Shown: positions 26,938-36,743 of the stretch, in pieces
How the letters are laid out: each line of letters opens with the position of its first letter
How positions within the stretch are numbered: position 1 is the stretch's first letter
NCBI RefSeq assembly: GCF_003315205.1
Contig: NZ_QNRR01000001.1
Span: 496,001-560,000 of the forward strand
Direction of reading: 5' to 3'
DNA from: Roseimicrobium gellanilyticum
GTDB taxonomy: Bacteria; Verrucomicrobiota; Verrucomicrobiia; Verrucomicrobiales; Verrucomicrobiaceae
Length of the DNA stretch: 64,000 bases
Notes under the pieces: generated by a model
Databases searched by the model: none
The model's input: the letters and a program-made list of their open reading frames with translations, nothing else
Told to the model about the DNA's origin: nothing
Translations under genes and position numbers: made by a program

Positions 26938-27338
26938 AGGAACAAGCACTGGCCATTCTTCAGGCCGGCCGCAGGGAAATCAGCGCCGAGGCGAAATGGT
27001 TGCGCCATGAGCTGAACCCCAAGCATGCCGCTGAACGGATCACGCGCGACCACACCGGCATGGTATTGCTCGCCGCCTTTGGCGTGGGGCTGCTGGTGCC
27101 ACTCCTGCTCATTCCCAAGAAGAAGTCCCACTATGAAGAGCTGGTACATGAGCTCACTGCGGCGCAAAAGAAACAGCTGAAGAAGGCCGAGAAACCCAAG
27201 GTGGGTGCGGGAGCCTATCTTGCGGGACTGGTCATGAAAGCTGCCTCGCCGATTCTTATGAAACAGGGAATGCGCCTGTGGGATCAATTCCAGAAGTCAA
27301 AGCTGTCTCCCGATGCGCGCCCGGCACGGTATGCGTGA
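26913..27338 (+). CDS. Small membrane-associated hypothetical protein
   Basis: This 141-residue protein starts at ATG 26913, preceded by AAAGGA. It has an amphipathic helical N-terminus, one membrane helix (about residues 50-68, MVLLAAFGVGLLVPLLLIP) and a basic helical C-terminus. The layout resembles DUF3618/YqjD-type ribosome- or membrane-associated proteins that sit next to holin-like and YihY genes. It overlaps the end of the YihY gene by 25 bases, so the two are coupled. Confidence 0.7.
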   Translation: MASGNAALKEQALAILQAGRREISAEAKWLRHELNPKHAAERITRDHTGMVLLAAFGVGLLVPLLLIPKKKSHYEELVHELTAAQKKQLKKAEKPKVGAGAYLAGLVMKAASPILMKQGMRLWDQFQKSKLSPDARPARYA

Positions 27339-27442
27339 GGTGGCGAAGTTGGGGGGGGGCGATTGAAATCACAGGATCACCGGGTGAGGCCTTGTGCCTC
27401 GTGATATACCTCTGGTCTATTGTTTCGCCTGCCAAATGAACT

Positions 27443-27583
27443 GGTAGGGAGCTGCTGCGTCGGCTTCCCAACTAGAGCGGGCGGAGGCGGGGCGGAGCAT
27501 CCGTGTGATAACACCTTGCCACACGCTAGTTACACACCGCCTCCGCCCACCTGATTAGGAAGCCGACGCAGCGGCTCCCTACC
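27443..27583. repeat. Palindromic intergenic element, 26-bp inverted repeats
   Basis: Arms 27443-27468 (GGTAGGGAGCTGCTGCGTCG and onward) and 27558-27583 are reverse complements with one mismatch. A second, inner pair (GCGGGCGGAGGCGG near 27477 and CCGCCTCCGCCCAC near 27538) prolongs the symmetry, so almost the whole 141 bases can fold as one hairpin. The 330-base gap 27339-27668 between two convergent genes holds this element and no gene. Confidence 0.75.
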
Positions 27584-27668
27584 GGTGGATAGGCCGCGCA
27601 ACGCGATAGATCAGAGGACGGCCGCAAGGCGCGTCTGGATTAGACTTCCACGGGGCTTTCAAACCACG

Positions 27669-29939
27669 CTAATGCCCAGTTCTGCGTCTCGGTCGTTTTT
27701 CCGAGGCCGCCAGTGCCCCCACCTGCACCGCACAGTGCTTGTACGAAGGCTGTCTGCTCTGCGGATCGACAGAGGTCAACGTAAGCTGATTCACCTCGGC
27801 ATAATGCATCGGCATGAAGACCTGGCCACGTTGTACGGTGGAAGTCACACGCACCTGAGCTTTGATTTCGGAACGTCTGGATTTCACCCGCACCAGATCA
27901 CCATCTTTGACGGCGCGGTTTCTCGCATCCAGCGGATGCATCTCCACATAGACCTCCGCTGGATAAAGCTTCCGCAGAATCGCGGACTTGCCTGTGCGCG
28001 TCTGCGTGTGCCACTGCGCGGAGGTCCCGCGTCCCGTGAGCAGCACGAGGGGATAGTCAGAATCGGTGGGCTCAAGAACCGGACGCGGCTCTGCGAATAC
28101 GAACTTCGCGCGTCCGTCCGCAGTGAAGAACTTCCCATCCTCGAACAACCGCCTTTGCTGCATCGGCTTCACCGCTCCCTCCTTGACCTCTTGACCGTTG
28201 TCCTTGGGCTGTGACTGATCGCTCTGCTTCCACGGCCATTGCACGCCGCCACACGCCTCCAGCATGTCGTATCCCTCGATGCCAGTGATCTCACAGGGCT
28301 GACCTCTGGAGATCTCCTGGAGAATCTCAAATACGGACTCGGGCGAAGTCCAGAGGCTGAACATATGCGAGCATCCCCAGTAGTGCGCGATAAGGCGGAA
28401 GATGTGGAAGTCCGCGAGTGCCTGTCCCGGTGCGCGGGAGACCTTGCGCGAGACACCGATGCGGCGTTCCGAGTTGATGAAGGTTCCCTCCTTCTCCCCC
28501 CAGCCTGCGGCGGGCAGCACCAGGTCCGCGAGTTCTGCGCTCTCCGTGGTGGCGTACATGTCCTGTACCACGAAGAAGTCGAGCTTGTGCAGCAGATCGC
28601 GGACACGCTTCTGCTGGATCCAGGAGTGTGCTGCGTTGGTGGCGATCATCCATAGGCCCTTGATGGTTCCGTCTTCAATGCCCTGTATGATTTGATCGTA
28701 TGCGAGGCTTGGCCGGTCAGGGATACGTTCCACGGGGATGTCCAGCACGTCCGCGACTTTCTCGCGATGCTTCGCATTGGTGAAGTCATGCCCGCCCATC
28801 AGGTTCGTGGTGTTGGAGAACAACCGCGATCCCATGGCATTGCACTGTCCTGTGATGGAATTCGCTCCCGTACCTGGACGGCCGATGTTTCCCGTCATCA
28901 GCGCGAGATTGATGATGGCCTGCGCCGTGCGCGTAGCTTCGTGGCCCTGATTCACGCCCATGGTCCACCAGAAGGAAACTCGCTCACCCCAGGCGATGGT
29001 GCGCGCCATCTTCTCGAACTCTGCAGCGGTGATGCCGATGGCAGAGAGGTGATGCTCGGGCGCATAGTCCTTGAGGAACTCGCGGAACTCTTCGAAACCA
29101 CACGTGTGTTCTTTGATGAATTTTTCCGCGATGACGCCATGGTCTACGAACCAGCGTGCCAGGCAGTAGAGTAGCAGGAGGTCCGCCTTGGGCTGGATGG
29201 CCACATGCTGGGTGGCCGCCATGGCGGTTTCCGTCTTGCGCGGATCGACGACGATGATGTGCGGGTTGTTCTGATTGCGCAGCACCCGCTGCCACATGAT
29301 GGGATGGGCGATGCACGGATTCGCTCCCACAAACACCAGCACATCGCTCTCCTCGAAATCCGCGTAGGTGAAGGGGGGCGCATCGAAGCCGAAGCTCTCC
29401 TTGTACGCCGCCACGGAGGTGGCCATGCACTGGCGGGTGTTGCCATCGCCATGCACCATGCCCATGCCAAACTTCGCCAGTGCGCCAAGGAAGGCCATCT
29501 CCTCGCACATGATCTGGCCGGTGCTGAGGAAGGCCACGGAGTCGCGTCCGTGCTGGTCCATGATGGCTTGGAACTTCCGGCAGAAAGTCTGCAGCGCCGT
29601 ATCCCAATCAACCGGCTTGCCATGAAGCAGCGGTGTTGTGGCACGATCTTGAGCGGCCAGTGGAGTGAGCGCCTCCCAGCCCTTGGGGCAGGCCATGCCC
29701 ATGTTCACGGGATAATCCGTGTCCGCTGTGAGGCCGATGGCTTGCTTTGACTCATTGAGATGCACCTTCAGCCCGCAACCGGTCGAGCAGAAGCCGCAAA
29801 TGGCGCGTGCGATGGAACGCGGCTGAGACTGCGTGGGCAGACTGCCAAGACCGAAGTTGGCAGGCTCAAGGACAAGCTGGGAAGTGAGCGGTCCATCCCA
29901 CTCACGCAAGGTCATGGCTGGCAGAAGAGGTGTGTTCAT
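27669..29939 (-). CDS. nasA: Molybdopterin nitrate reductase catalytic subunit (NarB/NasA type)
   Basis: This 756-residue protein starts at ATG 29939, which overlaps the previous stop (ATGA). The [4Fe-4S] motif Cys48, Cys51, Cys55, Cys84 ([15 protein letters not shown]) precedes the molybdopterin oxidoreductase domain ([38 protein letters not shown]) and a C-terminal Mo-bis-MGD binding domain ([20 protein letters not shown]). There is no Tat signal, so it is cytosolic, and no C-terminal [2Fe-2S] domain, so it is closer to cyanobacterial NarB in length than to NasA of enterobacteria. It reduces nitrate to nitrite. It is the last gene of nitrate unit A. Confidence 0.9.
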   Translation of the reverse strand: MNTPLLPAMTLREWDGPLTSQLVLEPANFGLGSLPTQSQPRSIARAICGFCSTGCGLKVHLNESKQAIGLTADTDYPVNMGMACPKGWEALTPLAAQDRATTPLLHGKPVDWDTALQTFCRKFQAIMDQHGRDSVAFLSTGQIMCEEMAFLGALAKFGMGMVHGDGNTRQCMATSVAAYKESFGFDAPPFTYADFEESDVLVFVGANPCIAHPIMWQRVLRNQNNPHIIVVDPRKTETAMAATQHVAIQPKADLLLLYCLARWFVDHGVIAEKFIKEHTCGFEEFREFLKDYAPEHHLSAIGITAAEFEKMARTIAWGERVSFWWTMGVNQGHEATRTAQAIINLALMTGNIGRPGTGANSITGQCNAMGSRLFSNTTNLMGGHDFTNAKHREKVADVLDIPVERIPDRPSLAYDQIIQGIEDGTIKGLWMIATNAAHSWIQQKRVRDLLHKLDFFVVQDMYATTESAELADLVLPAAGWGEKEGTFINSERRIGVSRKVSRAPGQALADFHIFRLIAHYWGCSHMFSLWTSPESVFEILQEISRGQPCEITGIEGYDMLEACGGVQWPWKQSDQSQPKDNGQEVKEGAVKPMQQRRLFEDGKFFTADGRAKFVFAEPRPVLEPTDSDYPLVLLTGRGTSAQWHTQTRTGKSAILRKLYPAEVYVEMHPLDARNRAVKDGDLVRVKSRRSEIKAQVRVTSTVQRGQVFMPMHYAEVNQLTLTSVDPQSRQPSYKHCAVQVGALAASEKRPRRRTGH

Positions 29940-31444
29940 GCGTGCCCGGGCATTCTCCATGCGGCCCCGCCGCGGAAAAAGATGACGCGCTCCAGGATTT
30001 CTCCCGCGAGCAGTACTAACAAACCTGCGACCGGTGCGTGCAGCATCAGCGCGGCGCCCGTCATGCCGAGGGCGAAGCGGCTGAAGTGCCACACCTTGAG
30101 AGGTCCCAGAAGCAGGCGTTTCGTGCGTGTGTGCTGCTCTTCATCTCGGGAGAGATAGAGCAGTTCGAGGACCAGCTTCACCACGGTGAAGGCCAGCACC
30201 AATCCCGGTGCCACGAGTCCAAAGCAGGCCCCCAGCGCGCCACCCAGCACCAGGCCGGTGCCGAAGAACTTGGGCAGTGTCTGGCTCATCTGCCAGAAGG
30301 GCCGGCGCGTGTCCACGTACACCATCACGGAGCAGAAGACGCACACATAGCCAATCACCGCGACCCACCACGAAGGGATGAATCCCAGTGCTGCGGCAGC
30401 GCCTGCGGGAGGGAATCCGCCAAAGGCCACAATCTCACGACTCAACCACGAGCGGCGCAGGCCCAGGAAACACCGCCACGCTTTCAGCGGTTGTCCCAGG
30501 TGAGCGATGCTCGCTCCAATCCCGAGGGACGCGATCGCGGTGCCTATCCATGTCACGAGCGCATTCGACTGCGCAAAGAGGAAGGTGCCAGCAGCAAATT
30601 GAGTGAGCACCAGCATGATGACCAGCGGCCCATGCGTGTGCTCCACCGGAGGCGTGGCCGCATTCACCGCCATCGCGGTGTCCGGCACCGGCTTGCTGGA
30701 GATGTAGCGCGTGGAGGGGCGCGTGTAGCCGGAGGAAACGGTATCCGGCAGCAGATGCCCGCCAGAGGAGTAGGTGGAAGTCGGTGTGGTACTCGCGTCG
30801 CTTGTCGCCGCTGCGACTGTCTCGGAGACATTCACGATGCGAATCGCAATCGCGCCGTTGGGGCAGGACTGCACACAAGCCGGCGCTTCACCCACGGCGA
30901 GGCGCTGGTGGCACATGTCGCACTTGCGCACGATTCCCCGCTTCTTGTTGAACTTGGGCACATCGTAGGGGCACTTCAGGATGCAGTAGGAGCAGCCAAT
31001 GCACTGGTCATCGAGATGGCGCACGATGCCGGTCTCTTCGTCCTTGGCATAGGCGAGCACGGGGCAGCCGTTGGAGCAAGCTGGCTCCACGCAATGATGG
31101 CAGGCCGTGGTGACGGTCTGCTGGTAGGGGATGTACACATCACCCACCAGCAGGCCGACATCGCGCCAGCTTTCATCATCATCGAGTCCATTGAGCGAGT
31201 GGCACGCGGCCACACAGGCTTTGCAGCCCGTGCACTGGTCCAGATTCACCTCAAAGGCGTACTGCTCTCCCGCCTTGGGGCGCACCATTGGAATGAGGCT
31301 GCGGTAGTGACGCGCCTGGAGCGGCTCGTCATGAGATCCGCGGTCATGCCAGTCCGAAAACTGCTCCACCGCCGTGCCAAGCTGCGCCTGTTCGGCCAGC
31401 AGCTTGTCCACGAGCGAGGTGCGATGTTCCAACTCCGCCACCAT
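29936..31444 (-). CDS. Fused DmsB-like ferredoxin and DmsC-like membrane anchor
   Basis: This 502-residue protein starts at ATG 31444. The N-terminal ~210 residues hold four Cys clusters of a DmsB/NrfC-type protein ([57 protein letters not shown]) and thus up to four [4Fe-4S] clusters. After a low-complexity linker, the part from about residue 265 has eight hydrophobic segments and the DmsC pattern ([20 protein letters not shown]). DmsC-type subunits take electrons from quinol. Located between NirA and NasA, it probably passes electrons to the nitrate reductase. A fused B-C subunit on a cytosolic NasA-type enzyme is unusual. Confidence 0.85.
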   Translation of the reverse strand: MVAELEHRTSLVDKLLAEQAQLGTAVEQFSDWHDRGSHDEPLQARHYRSLIPMVRPKAGEQYAFEVNLDQCTGCKACVAACHSLNGLDDDESWRDVGLLVGDVYIPYQQTVTTACHHCVEPACSNGCPVLAYAKDEETGIVRHLDDQCIGCSYCILKCPYDVPKFNKKRGIVRKCDMCHQRLAVGEAPACVQSCPNGAIAIRIVNVSETVAAATSDASTTPTSTYSSGGHLLPDTVSSGYTRPSTRYISSKPVPDTAMAVNAATPPVEHTHGPLVIMLVLTQFAAGTFLFAQSNALVTWIGTAIASLGIGASIAHLGQPLKAWRCFLGLRRSWLSREIVAFGGFPPAGAAAALGFIPSWWVAVIGYVCVFCSVMVYVDTRRPFWQMSQTLPKFFGTGLVLGGALGACFGLVAPGLVLAFTVVKLVLELLYLSRDEEQHTRTKRLLLGPLKVWHFSRFALGMTGAALMLHAPVAGLLVLLAGEILERVIFFRGGAAWRMPGHA

Positions 31445-31464
31445 GAGATGCGACCTCGTGTGAA

Positions 31465-33228
31465 TTATGAATTGGAGAACAACTCCTGAAGCTGACCCAC
31501 CGTGTGGCGATTGCAGAAGGTGTGGAAGGTTTCCCCTTCCTCCCGCTTCGCGAGGTAGCACTTCAGCATCCCCTCGAGCGTCGTGCCGAGCGATTCGAAC
31601 GGCACTGCGCTGAAGATCTGCCGGCCAACCTTGCGATTCTCGCCAAAGCCGCCGCCCACCGTGATGTGATATCCCTCACCAGACTCACCCTTTGCCTTGG
31701 TGCCGAGCAATCCCACATCCCCCATGAAGTGCTGGGCGCAGGAGTGGGCGCATCCCGTGAAGTGGATGTTCACCGGCTTGTCGAGTTTCACCCGCTTGTC
31801 GAGGTAGTCCATCATGGCGATGGCATGCCCCTTGGTATCACTCGCGGCAAACTTGCAGTAGCGATTGCCGGTGCAGGCCACAAAGCCATTGCGCAGCGGG
31901 CTCTGCTCCGTGGGGAAGCCGAGCTTGGAGAGCGCCTTGCTCGCGGTCTTCACATACGCAGCAGGGATGTTCGGGATGATGAAGTTCTGCCAGACGGTGA
32001 GACGCACCTCACCGGTGCCATAGTTGTCTGCGATGTCCGCGATGCGCTCCATCTGCTTCGCGGTCATCTGGCCCACCGGCACACTCGCGCCAATGTAGTG
32101 CAGGCCATCCTGCTTCTGCGGATAGGCCCCCACATGGGTGTGGCCTTGCTGTGAGAACTTGCGCGCAAGCTGTACGGGCGAATCTGCCGGGAGGCGCAGC
32201 AGCTTGAACTTTCCAAGCTCTTCCACATCGGAGAGGAACTTTTCAAAGCCGCGCTCCTCAAGAAGGTACTTGAGGCGTGCCTTCTTGCGATTGGTGCGGT
32301 CGCCGTCGCGGATGAACACGCGGACGATGGCGAGGGTGACCTTGATGAGTTCATCCTGCTTCACCAGGACGCCCCAGTCGCTTGCAAAGGTCTGGTGACC
32401 CGTCACACCACCAAGGGCGATGCGGAACCACACGCCGGGCTCGATGCCCTGGTCGTTCTCTCCGATTTCCACCGCGCTCGCGCCGATGTCATTCGTGTCT
32501 TCCACGCTGCTGACCAGGCCACCACCGTCGAAGGCGATGTTGAACTTGCGCGGCAGGTCGTAGAACTCCTTGCTGGAGATGATGTGCGTCGCGAGTTCAT
32601 TCACGAACGGGCGCACATCAATCAACTCCATCGGGTCATAGCCCGCGCAGGGGTTCATCGTGATGTTGCGAATGTTGTCCGCGCCAGCCCCCTTGGAGTG
32701 CAGACCCACCGACTGGATGCGGCGCAGCACTTCCGGGCAGTTCTTCGGCTCGATGAGGCGAATCTGGAAGTTGTTCCGCGTGGTGATCTGGATGTAGCCC
32801 GAGGTGAGCTCGCGAGAGATGGCAGCCAGCTCACGAAGTTGGAAGGACTTCACCACGCCACCGGGGATGCGCAGGCGGCACATGTAGCCGTCCTTCACCG
32901 GGGACAACCAGAAGAGGCCGTTCCACTTGAAGCGGAAGATGCTCTCCGGGTCCGGCTTCGCATTCCAGCGTGCATCGAGCATGAGCTGCTCAATGGCATC
33001 GAACGGATGCAGATCGTGCTTGATGCGCTCCTCCTTGGTGAGGTCGTCGAGGTTCGGTCCTGCGGGAACGGCCGGTCCCGCGGGTGCAGGAGCGAGGTCG
33101 CCGAAGGAGATGCCCTTCGCATTGAGCGCAGCGAAGAAGCCTTCGAGATAGCGTTTTTGCTCGCCGGAGAATCCGTCATCCGGAGTAGCGGCAGCGCGGG
33201 TGGGTGGGGTGAGGAGATTAGTAGACAT
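31465..33228 (-). CDS. nirA: Assimilatory nitrite reductase, ferredoxin-type sirohaem protein
   Basis: This 587-residue protein has two nitrite/sulfite-reductase half-domains with an N-terminal extension of about 70 residues. The sirohaem/[4Fe-4S] ligands are CTGNRYC (CX5C, about residues 450-456) and CAHSC (CX3C, about residues 492-496). The substrate-side stretch SGYIQITTRNNFQIR matches NirA/Sir. It reduces nitrite to ammonia with six electrons. The start ATG 33228 lies 11 bases inside the upstream flavoprotein gene, so it may draw electrons from that neighbour instead of ferredoxin. A sulfite reductase role is possible, but the nitrate-locus context favours nitrite. Confidence 0.88.
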   Translation of the reverse strand: MSTNLLTPPTRAAATPDDGFSGEQKRYLEGFFAALNAKGISFGDLAPAPAGPAVPAGPNLDDLTKEERIKHDLHPFDAIEQLMLDARWNAKPDPESIFRFKWNGLFWLSPVKDGYMCRLRIPGGVVKSFQLRELAAISRELTSGYIQITTRNNFQIRLIEPKNCPEVLRRIQSVGLHSKGAGADNIRNITMNPCAGYDPMELIDVRPFVNELATHIISSKEFYDLPRKFNIAFDGGGLVSSVEDTNDIGASAVEIGENDQGIEPGVWFRIALGGVTGHQTFASDWGVLVKQDELIKVTLAIVRVFIRDGDRTNRKKARLKYLLEERGFEKFLSDVEELGKFKLLRLPADSPVQLARKFSQQGHTHVGAYPQKQDGLHYIGASVPVGQMTAKQMERIADIADNYGTGEVRLTVWQNFIIPNIPAAYVKTASKALSKLGFPTEQSPLRNGFVACTGNRYCKFAASDTKGHAIAMMDYLDKRVKLDKPVNIHFTGCAHSCAQHFMGDVGLLGTKAKGESGEGYHITVGGGFGENRKVGRQIFSAVPFESLGTTLEGMLKCYLAKREEGETFHTFCNRHTVGQLQELFSNS

Positions 33229-34891
33229 CGCGAGCGTACCGTTTGGTTTTCTTGAGGTCTGCCACGTATGCGGTGGCTTCATCGGCGGACTTGTGGCCCT
33301 GCTGCTGGATGAGCATGTGCAGCGCGGCATCCACGTCTTTCGCCATGCGGGAGGCGTCACCGCAGACGTAGAAGTGCGCACCTTCCTCCAGCCACTGCCA
33401 GAGTTCCGAGGCGGCCTGCATCATGCGGTCCTGCACATAGACTTTCTCCGCCTGGTCGCGTGAGAAGGCCGTGTCGAGGCGGGTGAGGTGCCCGTCCTTC
33501 AGCCACTGGTGTATCTGTTCATCGTACAGGAAATCATGCTTCCGCTTCTGGTCACCGAAGAAGAGCCAGTTCTTGCCCTTAGCTCCGGTGGCCTCACGCT
33601 CTTCCAGGAAGGCGCGGAAGGGGGCGATGCCCGTTCCCGGGCCCACCATGATCATAGGCATGTCAGGATTGGCAGGCACGCGGAAGTGCTTGGCCGTATG
33701 AACGAACACGCCCGTCGGTTCCCCGAGAGGAAGGCGGTCCGCGAGGAAGGTGGAGCACACACCGCCGTGGGCGATGCCGTCCTGCTCATAGCGCACGGAG
33801 CCCACGCAGAGGTGCACTTCATTCGGGTGAGCCTTCTGGCTGGAGGCGATGGAATACAACCGGGGCTGCAACTTGCGCAGCGATCCGACGAACTCCGCTG
33901 CGCTCACAGCCTGGGGCGGCTTGCGACCCAGAAAGTTGCGCACTTCGTAGTACTTCTGCAGCGCTTCCTGCAGCGGGGCTTCACCTCCGTCAGGTAGCGG
34001 CACGAGGGCGGCAGGGTCGAGCTCATAGGTAGCAATGATGCCGGCAACGACCTCGGGGCAGTTCTGGGGAATCACACCCAGCGCATCACCCGTTTCATAC
34101 ACGAGTCCGCTTCCTTCGAGCGAGAAGGCGATGTGGCGGGTGTCCTTCGCGGAGTTGGCGCCATTCAGCTTGAGATTGGTGACGAGTGGAGCGGGGAAGG
34201 GATTCTTCTTCGAGTAGGCGGCGACACCCGTCGCTTCTGCGGCTGGCGCAGCAATGCTGACCTCGGCAATCGCGGGAGCAGGTGCTGTCGTGGTGGTCGC
34301 AGGGGATTCGTTCAGCACTTTCCACACGCCTTCACTCCACAGCTTTGCTGGCTCATCAAAGTCGACATCGCAATCGACGCGCGGATGAATGCGTGTGGCA
34401 CCGAGTTCCGCGAAACGCTCATCGAGCTTCCGTCCCGCGAGGCAGAAGGTATCGCCGTAGTTCTTGTCGCCGAGGGCGAGCACGGAGTACTTCAGGCCGC
34501 CAAGGGTCGGCGACGAACCGTTTTGATTGATGCCGCTCCAGAAGGACTCGGCATTGTCCGGCATGTCTCCCTCACCCCAGGTGCTGGTGATGACGAGGAC
34601 ATTCTGTTCCGCAGTGAGTGTGGAAGGTTGCACCGAGTCGAGGCCCGCAACTCGCGCTGCAAAGCCCCGGCTCGATGCTTCCTTGCCCAGCCGTTTGGCC
34701 AAGGATTCTGCATTGCCACTCTGGCTGCCGAAGGCGATCAGCAGGCGTGGCTTTTCCTGAAGGGCTGGCACAGGCGCTCCAGGCGTCATGGATTCTCCCC
34801 GGCTCAGAAGTCCGGCCAGGAATCCGTTCAACCAGGCACGTTGTTCCGTGTTGAAGGGGGCGGATTCGGGAATGAGCGGTACTGAGGACAT
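33218..34891 (-). CDS. CysJ-like NADPH flavoprotein (FMN/FAD diflavin reductase)
   Basis: This 557-residue protein has a flavodoxin domain (FGSQSGNAESLAKRLG, about residues 58-200), a FAD domain with RLYSIASS and GGVCSTFLADRL, and a NADPH domain with GPGTGIAPFRAFLEER, VYVQDRM and FYVCGDASRMAKDVD. It ends RYARDVY, the CysJ-type C-terminus. CysJ normally feeds CysI sulfite reductase; here it is the first gene of the nitrate/nitrite reductase operon and overlaps nirA by 11 bases. The likely role is NADPH-dependent electron supply to NirA or NasA. Confidence 0.85.
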   Translation of the reverse strand: MSSVPLIPESAPFNTEQRAWLNGFLAGLLSRGESMTPGAPVPALQEKPRLLIAFGSQSGNAESLAKRLGKEASSRGFAARVAGLDSVQPSTLTAEQNVLVITSTWGEGDMPDNAESFWSGINQNGSSPTLGGLKYSVLALGDKNYGDTFCLAGRKLDERFAELGATRIHPRVDCDVDFDEPAKLWSEGVWKVLNESPATTTTAPAPAIAEVSIAAPAAEATGVAAYSKKNPFPAPLVTNLKLNGANSAKDTRHIAFSLEGSGLVYETGDALGVIPQNCPEVVAGIIATYELDPAALVPLPDGGEAPLQEALQKYYEVRNFLGRKPPQAVSAAEFVGSLRKLQPRLYSIASSQKAHPNEVHLCVGSVRYEQDGIAHGGVCSTFLADRLPLGEPTGVFVHTAKHFRVPANPDMPMIMVGPGTGIAPFRAFLEEREATGAKGKNWLFFGDQKRKHDFLYDEQIHQWLKDGHLTRLDTAFSRDQAEKVYVQDRMMQAASELWQWLEEGAHFYVCGDASRMAKDVDAALHMLIQQQGHKSADEATAYVADLKKTKRYARDVY

Positions 34892-34924
34892 GATGAAAAA
34901 GGTGGTTACTGGGTGCGAAAAGCA

Positions 34925-35006
34925 CGCATCGGGCGTGCCAGTTGGCATGAATGATTGAAAAACGTTGTGAGAAGTTTTTTGAGAAACCCATGAATTTCGT
35001 TCATGG
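34925..35006 (-). promoter_or_regulatory. Nitrate promoter A: T-N11-A palindrome plus sigma-54-like element
   Basis: On the minus strand the palindrome CCATGAA-N5-TTCATGG (34988-35006, core 34990-35004) is followed after 49 bases by TGGCACGCCCGATGCG (34940 down to 34925), which has GG and GC at the sigma-54 -24/-12 distance. Transcription would start near 34914, 23 bases before the CysJ-like gene. The same arrangement with the same spacing is found at promoters B and C. Confidence 0.65.
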
Positions 35007-35071
35007 ATGGATTGCCAGCATTCCCGAAGGAAATCATGGAGACCAGAGGCATGTCTCGCGTGAGATTTGAT

Positions 35072-36703
35072 TCAGGGCCGCGTTAGCAATTGCATCAGCA
35101 GCCAGAGCGTGAGCAGAAGTAGTATGTAGAAGCCAGCTTTGTAGAAGCCGAGGGGATTGCGTTCCAGAAGCGGAGCATCGTCTTCGAAGAAGGGCTCCAC
35201 CTTTTCCGGGTGGGCCAAGTCGTAGATGAATTCCGAGTAGTGCTGATAGCGGCGCTGGGGATTGCGGGCGACGGCCCGAAGGATGACGGCTTCAAGCCAT
35301 GGTGGAATGTTGGGATTGAGCTTGGTGGGGCGCTTTGCCGCGTGAAACGCAGGTGTCTGGAACCGTTCGATGCGTCCGAATGGAAACGCCTGGGTGAGCG
35401 ACTGGTAGAGCGTGACACCCATGGCGAAGATCTCCGTGCGCTCGCTGATGGGGGCACCGTGAAAGCGCTCAGGGGCGAGGTAGCTCGCTGTGCCAGCCCG
35501 CGACGTTACTGAGAAGACTTCTGCGGCACTGCCGAGGTCCAGAAGCTTGAAGCTGAGCTTCGCGTAGTCACCCACACAGAGGATGTTCTCGGGCTTGATG
35601 TCGCCATGCACGAGATCACGGCGCAGAAGCGTGCTTCCGGCTTCGCCAAGGAAACGTCCCAAACCGATGGCGGAGTCCACGGAGAGCCGGCGATCCTGCA
35701 ACACTTTGGAAAGGCTCGGCGCATCCACAAACTCCATGACGTAGTACCGTGCCGTCTGTCCGGCGGGCTCGTGAGCGGAGATGATGTTCTCTGAGTCCAG
35801 TCGTGTGGCATTCCACGTTTCGCGGACGAAGGCGTTGAGGTGCGCTTCACTGTCGGCTGCTTCGAGTGGTGCGAACTTGAGTACCACTCGCTGGCCATTC
35901 TTTTCGGCGAGCCAGACACGATCACTGTCCTGGAAGGAGCGGACGAGTTCGTAGCCATCAATGACCTCGCCCTTGCGCAAGGAGGCGGGAATGGAGAGGT
36001 CACGCTCGCTCATGGCACGAAGTCGTCCGGTCTGGGCAACATCGAGGACAATGGCGCTCATGTCATCCATGGTCTCTTCGGAGGCACACTTGTGGGCTGC
36101 CTTCACGATGCCTCGCGCCGTGCCGCTTGCTGCGAGTTCTCCGGCCAGCTCATCGGTGGAGAGGTGGTTTGAGACCCCATCGGAGCAGAGCAGCGTGATG
36201 TCACCATTCTGCAGGGTGCGCTCGAAGACATGTGGCTCCACGTCTGGCGCCATCCCAAGTGCTCGTGTGAGAACATGGGTACGATCGGCCTCCACATGAT
36301 CCTCAGAGAGGACTTCGAGCGTGCCATTCCGCGCAAGGCACACCCGCGAATCACCGATGTTCACGCCGTAGAGGCGGTCTCCTTCGATGACTGTGGCCGC
36401 GAGCGTGGAGACCATCTCTGGCCTGTCAAAGCGAGCGAGCGACTCTTGGTAGAGGGTGCGATTCAGCAGTTGGGTGAATTCCGTCAGCGCTCGCTGGGGG
36501 GACCAGGTGCGCGGGCGTGCCTCATAGTTTTCCAGCAGGGAGCGCACCGCGCGCTGCGCTGCCTCACGCGCGGGCTCGCCCATGCCGGCGCCATCGGCCA
36601 GCACTGCCATCACGGTCTCTCCCCAGGTACGCACTCCAAAGGCATCGGAGGAAGGGGTGCCTTCCTCGCGGGCGATGCCATGGGTGGTGGAGCGAAGCTT
36701 CAC
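35072..36703 (-). CDS. PP2C phosphatase-Ser/Thr kinase fusion with C-terminal membrane helix
   Basis: This 543-residue protein starts with a PP2C phosphatase domain (about residues 5-235: VLADGAGMGEPA, GVNIGDSRVCLA, LLCSDGVSNHL, MDDMSAIVL). A protein-kinase domain (about 250-515) follows with catalytic loop VHGDIKPENIL, DLG instead of DFG (LLDLGSA) and APE in YLAPERFHG. The last ~20 residues form a membrane helix (FYILLLLTLWLLMQLL), so the enzyme faces the cytosol from the inner membrane. Similar fusions recur beside NarK-type and nitrite-reductase genes in proteobacteria; targets are unknown. It is 40 bases downstream of the NarK-like gene in the same unit. Confidence 0.88.
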   Translation of the reverse strand: MKLRSTTHGIAREEGTPSSDAFGVRTWGETVMAVLADGAGMGEPAREAAQRAVRSLLENYEARPRTWSPQRALTEFTQLLNRTLYQESLARFDRPEMVSTLAATVIEGDRLYGVNIGDSRVCLARNGTLEVLSEDHVEADRTHVLTRALGMAPDVEPHVFERTLQNGDITLLCSDGVSNHLSTDELAGELAASGTARGIVKAAHKCASEETMDDMSAIVLDVAQTGRLRAMSERDLSIPASLRKGEVIDGYELVRSFQDSDRVWLAEKNGQRVVLKFAPLEAADSEAHLNAFVRETWNATRLDSENIISAHEPAGQTARYYVMEFVDAPSLSKVLQDRRLSVDSAIGLGRFLGEAGSTLLRRDLVHGDIKPENILCVGDYAKLSFKLLDLGSAAEVFSVTSRAGTASYLAPERFHGAPISERTEIFAMGVTLYQSLTQAFPFGRIERFQTPAFHAAKRPTKLNPNIPPWLEAVILRAVARNPQRRYQHYSEFIYDLAHPEKVEPFFEDDAPLLERNPLGFYKAGFYILLLLTLWLLMQLLTRP

Positions 36704-36743
36704 GGGATGAGTGAAGTGATCAGGTGGGTGAAAAAGCCTGAGG

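Noticed and set aside
30038-31489. Plus-strand frame of 483 codons opposite the DmsB-DmsC gene
   Set aside because: The minus strand has ordered iron-sulfur motifs and membrane helices; the plus-strand frame has none.
34925-34940. Reading the TGGCAC element as a sigma-70 -35 box
   Set aside because: None of the three copies has a -10-like hexamer 16-18 bases downstream, whereas all three have the TGC of a -12 box at the right place.
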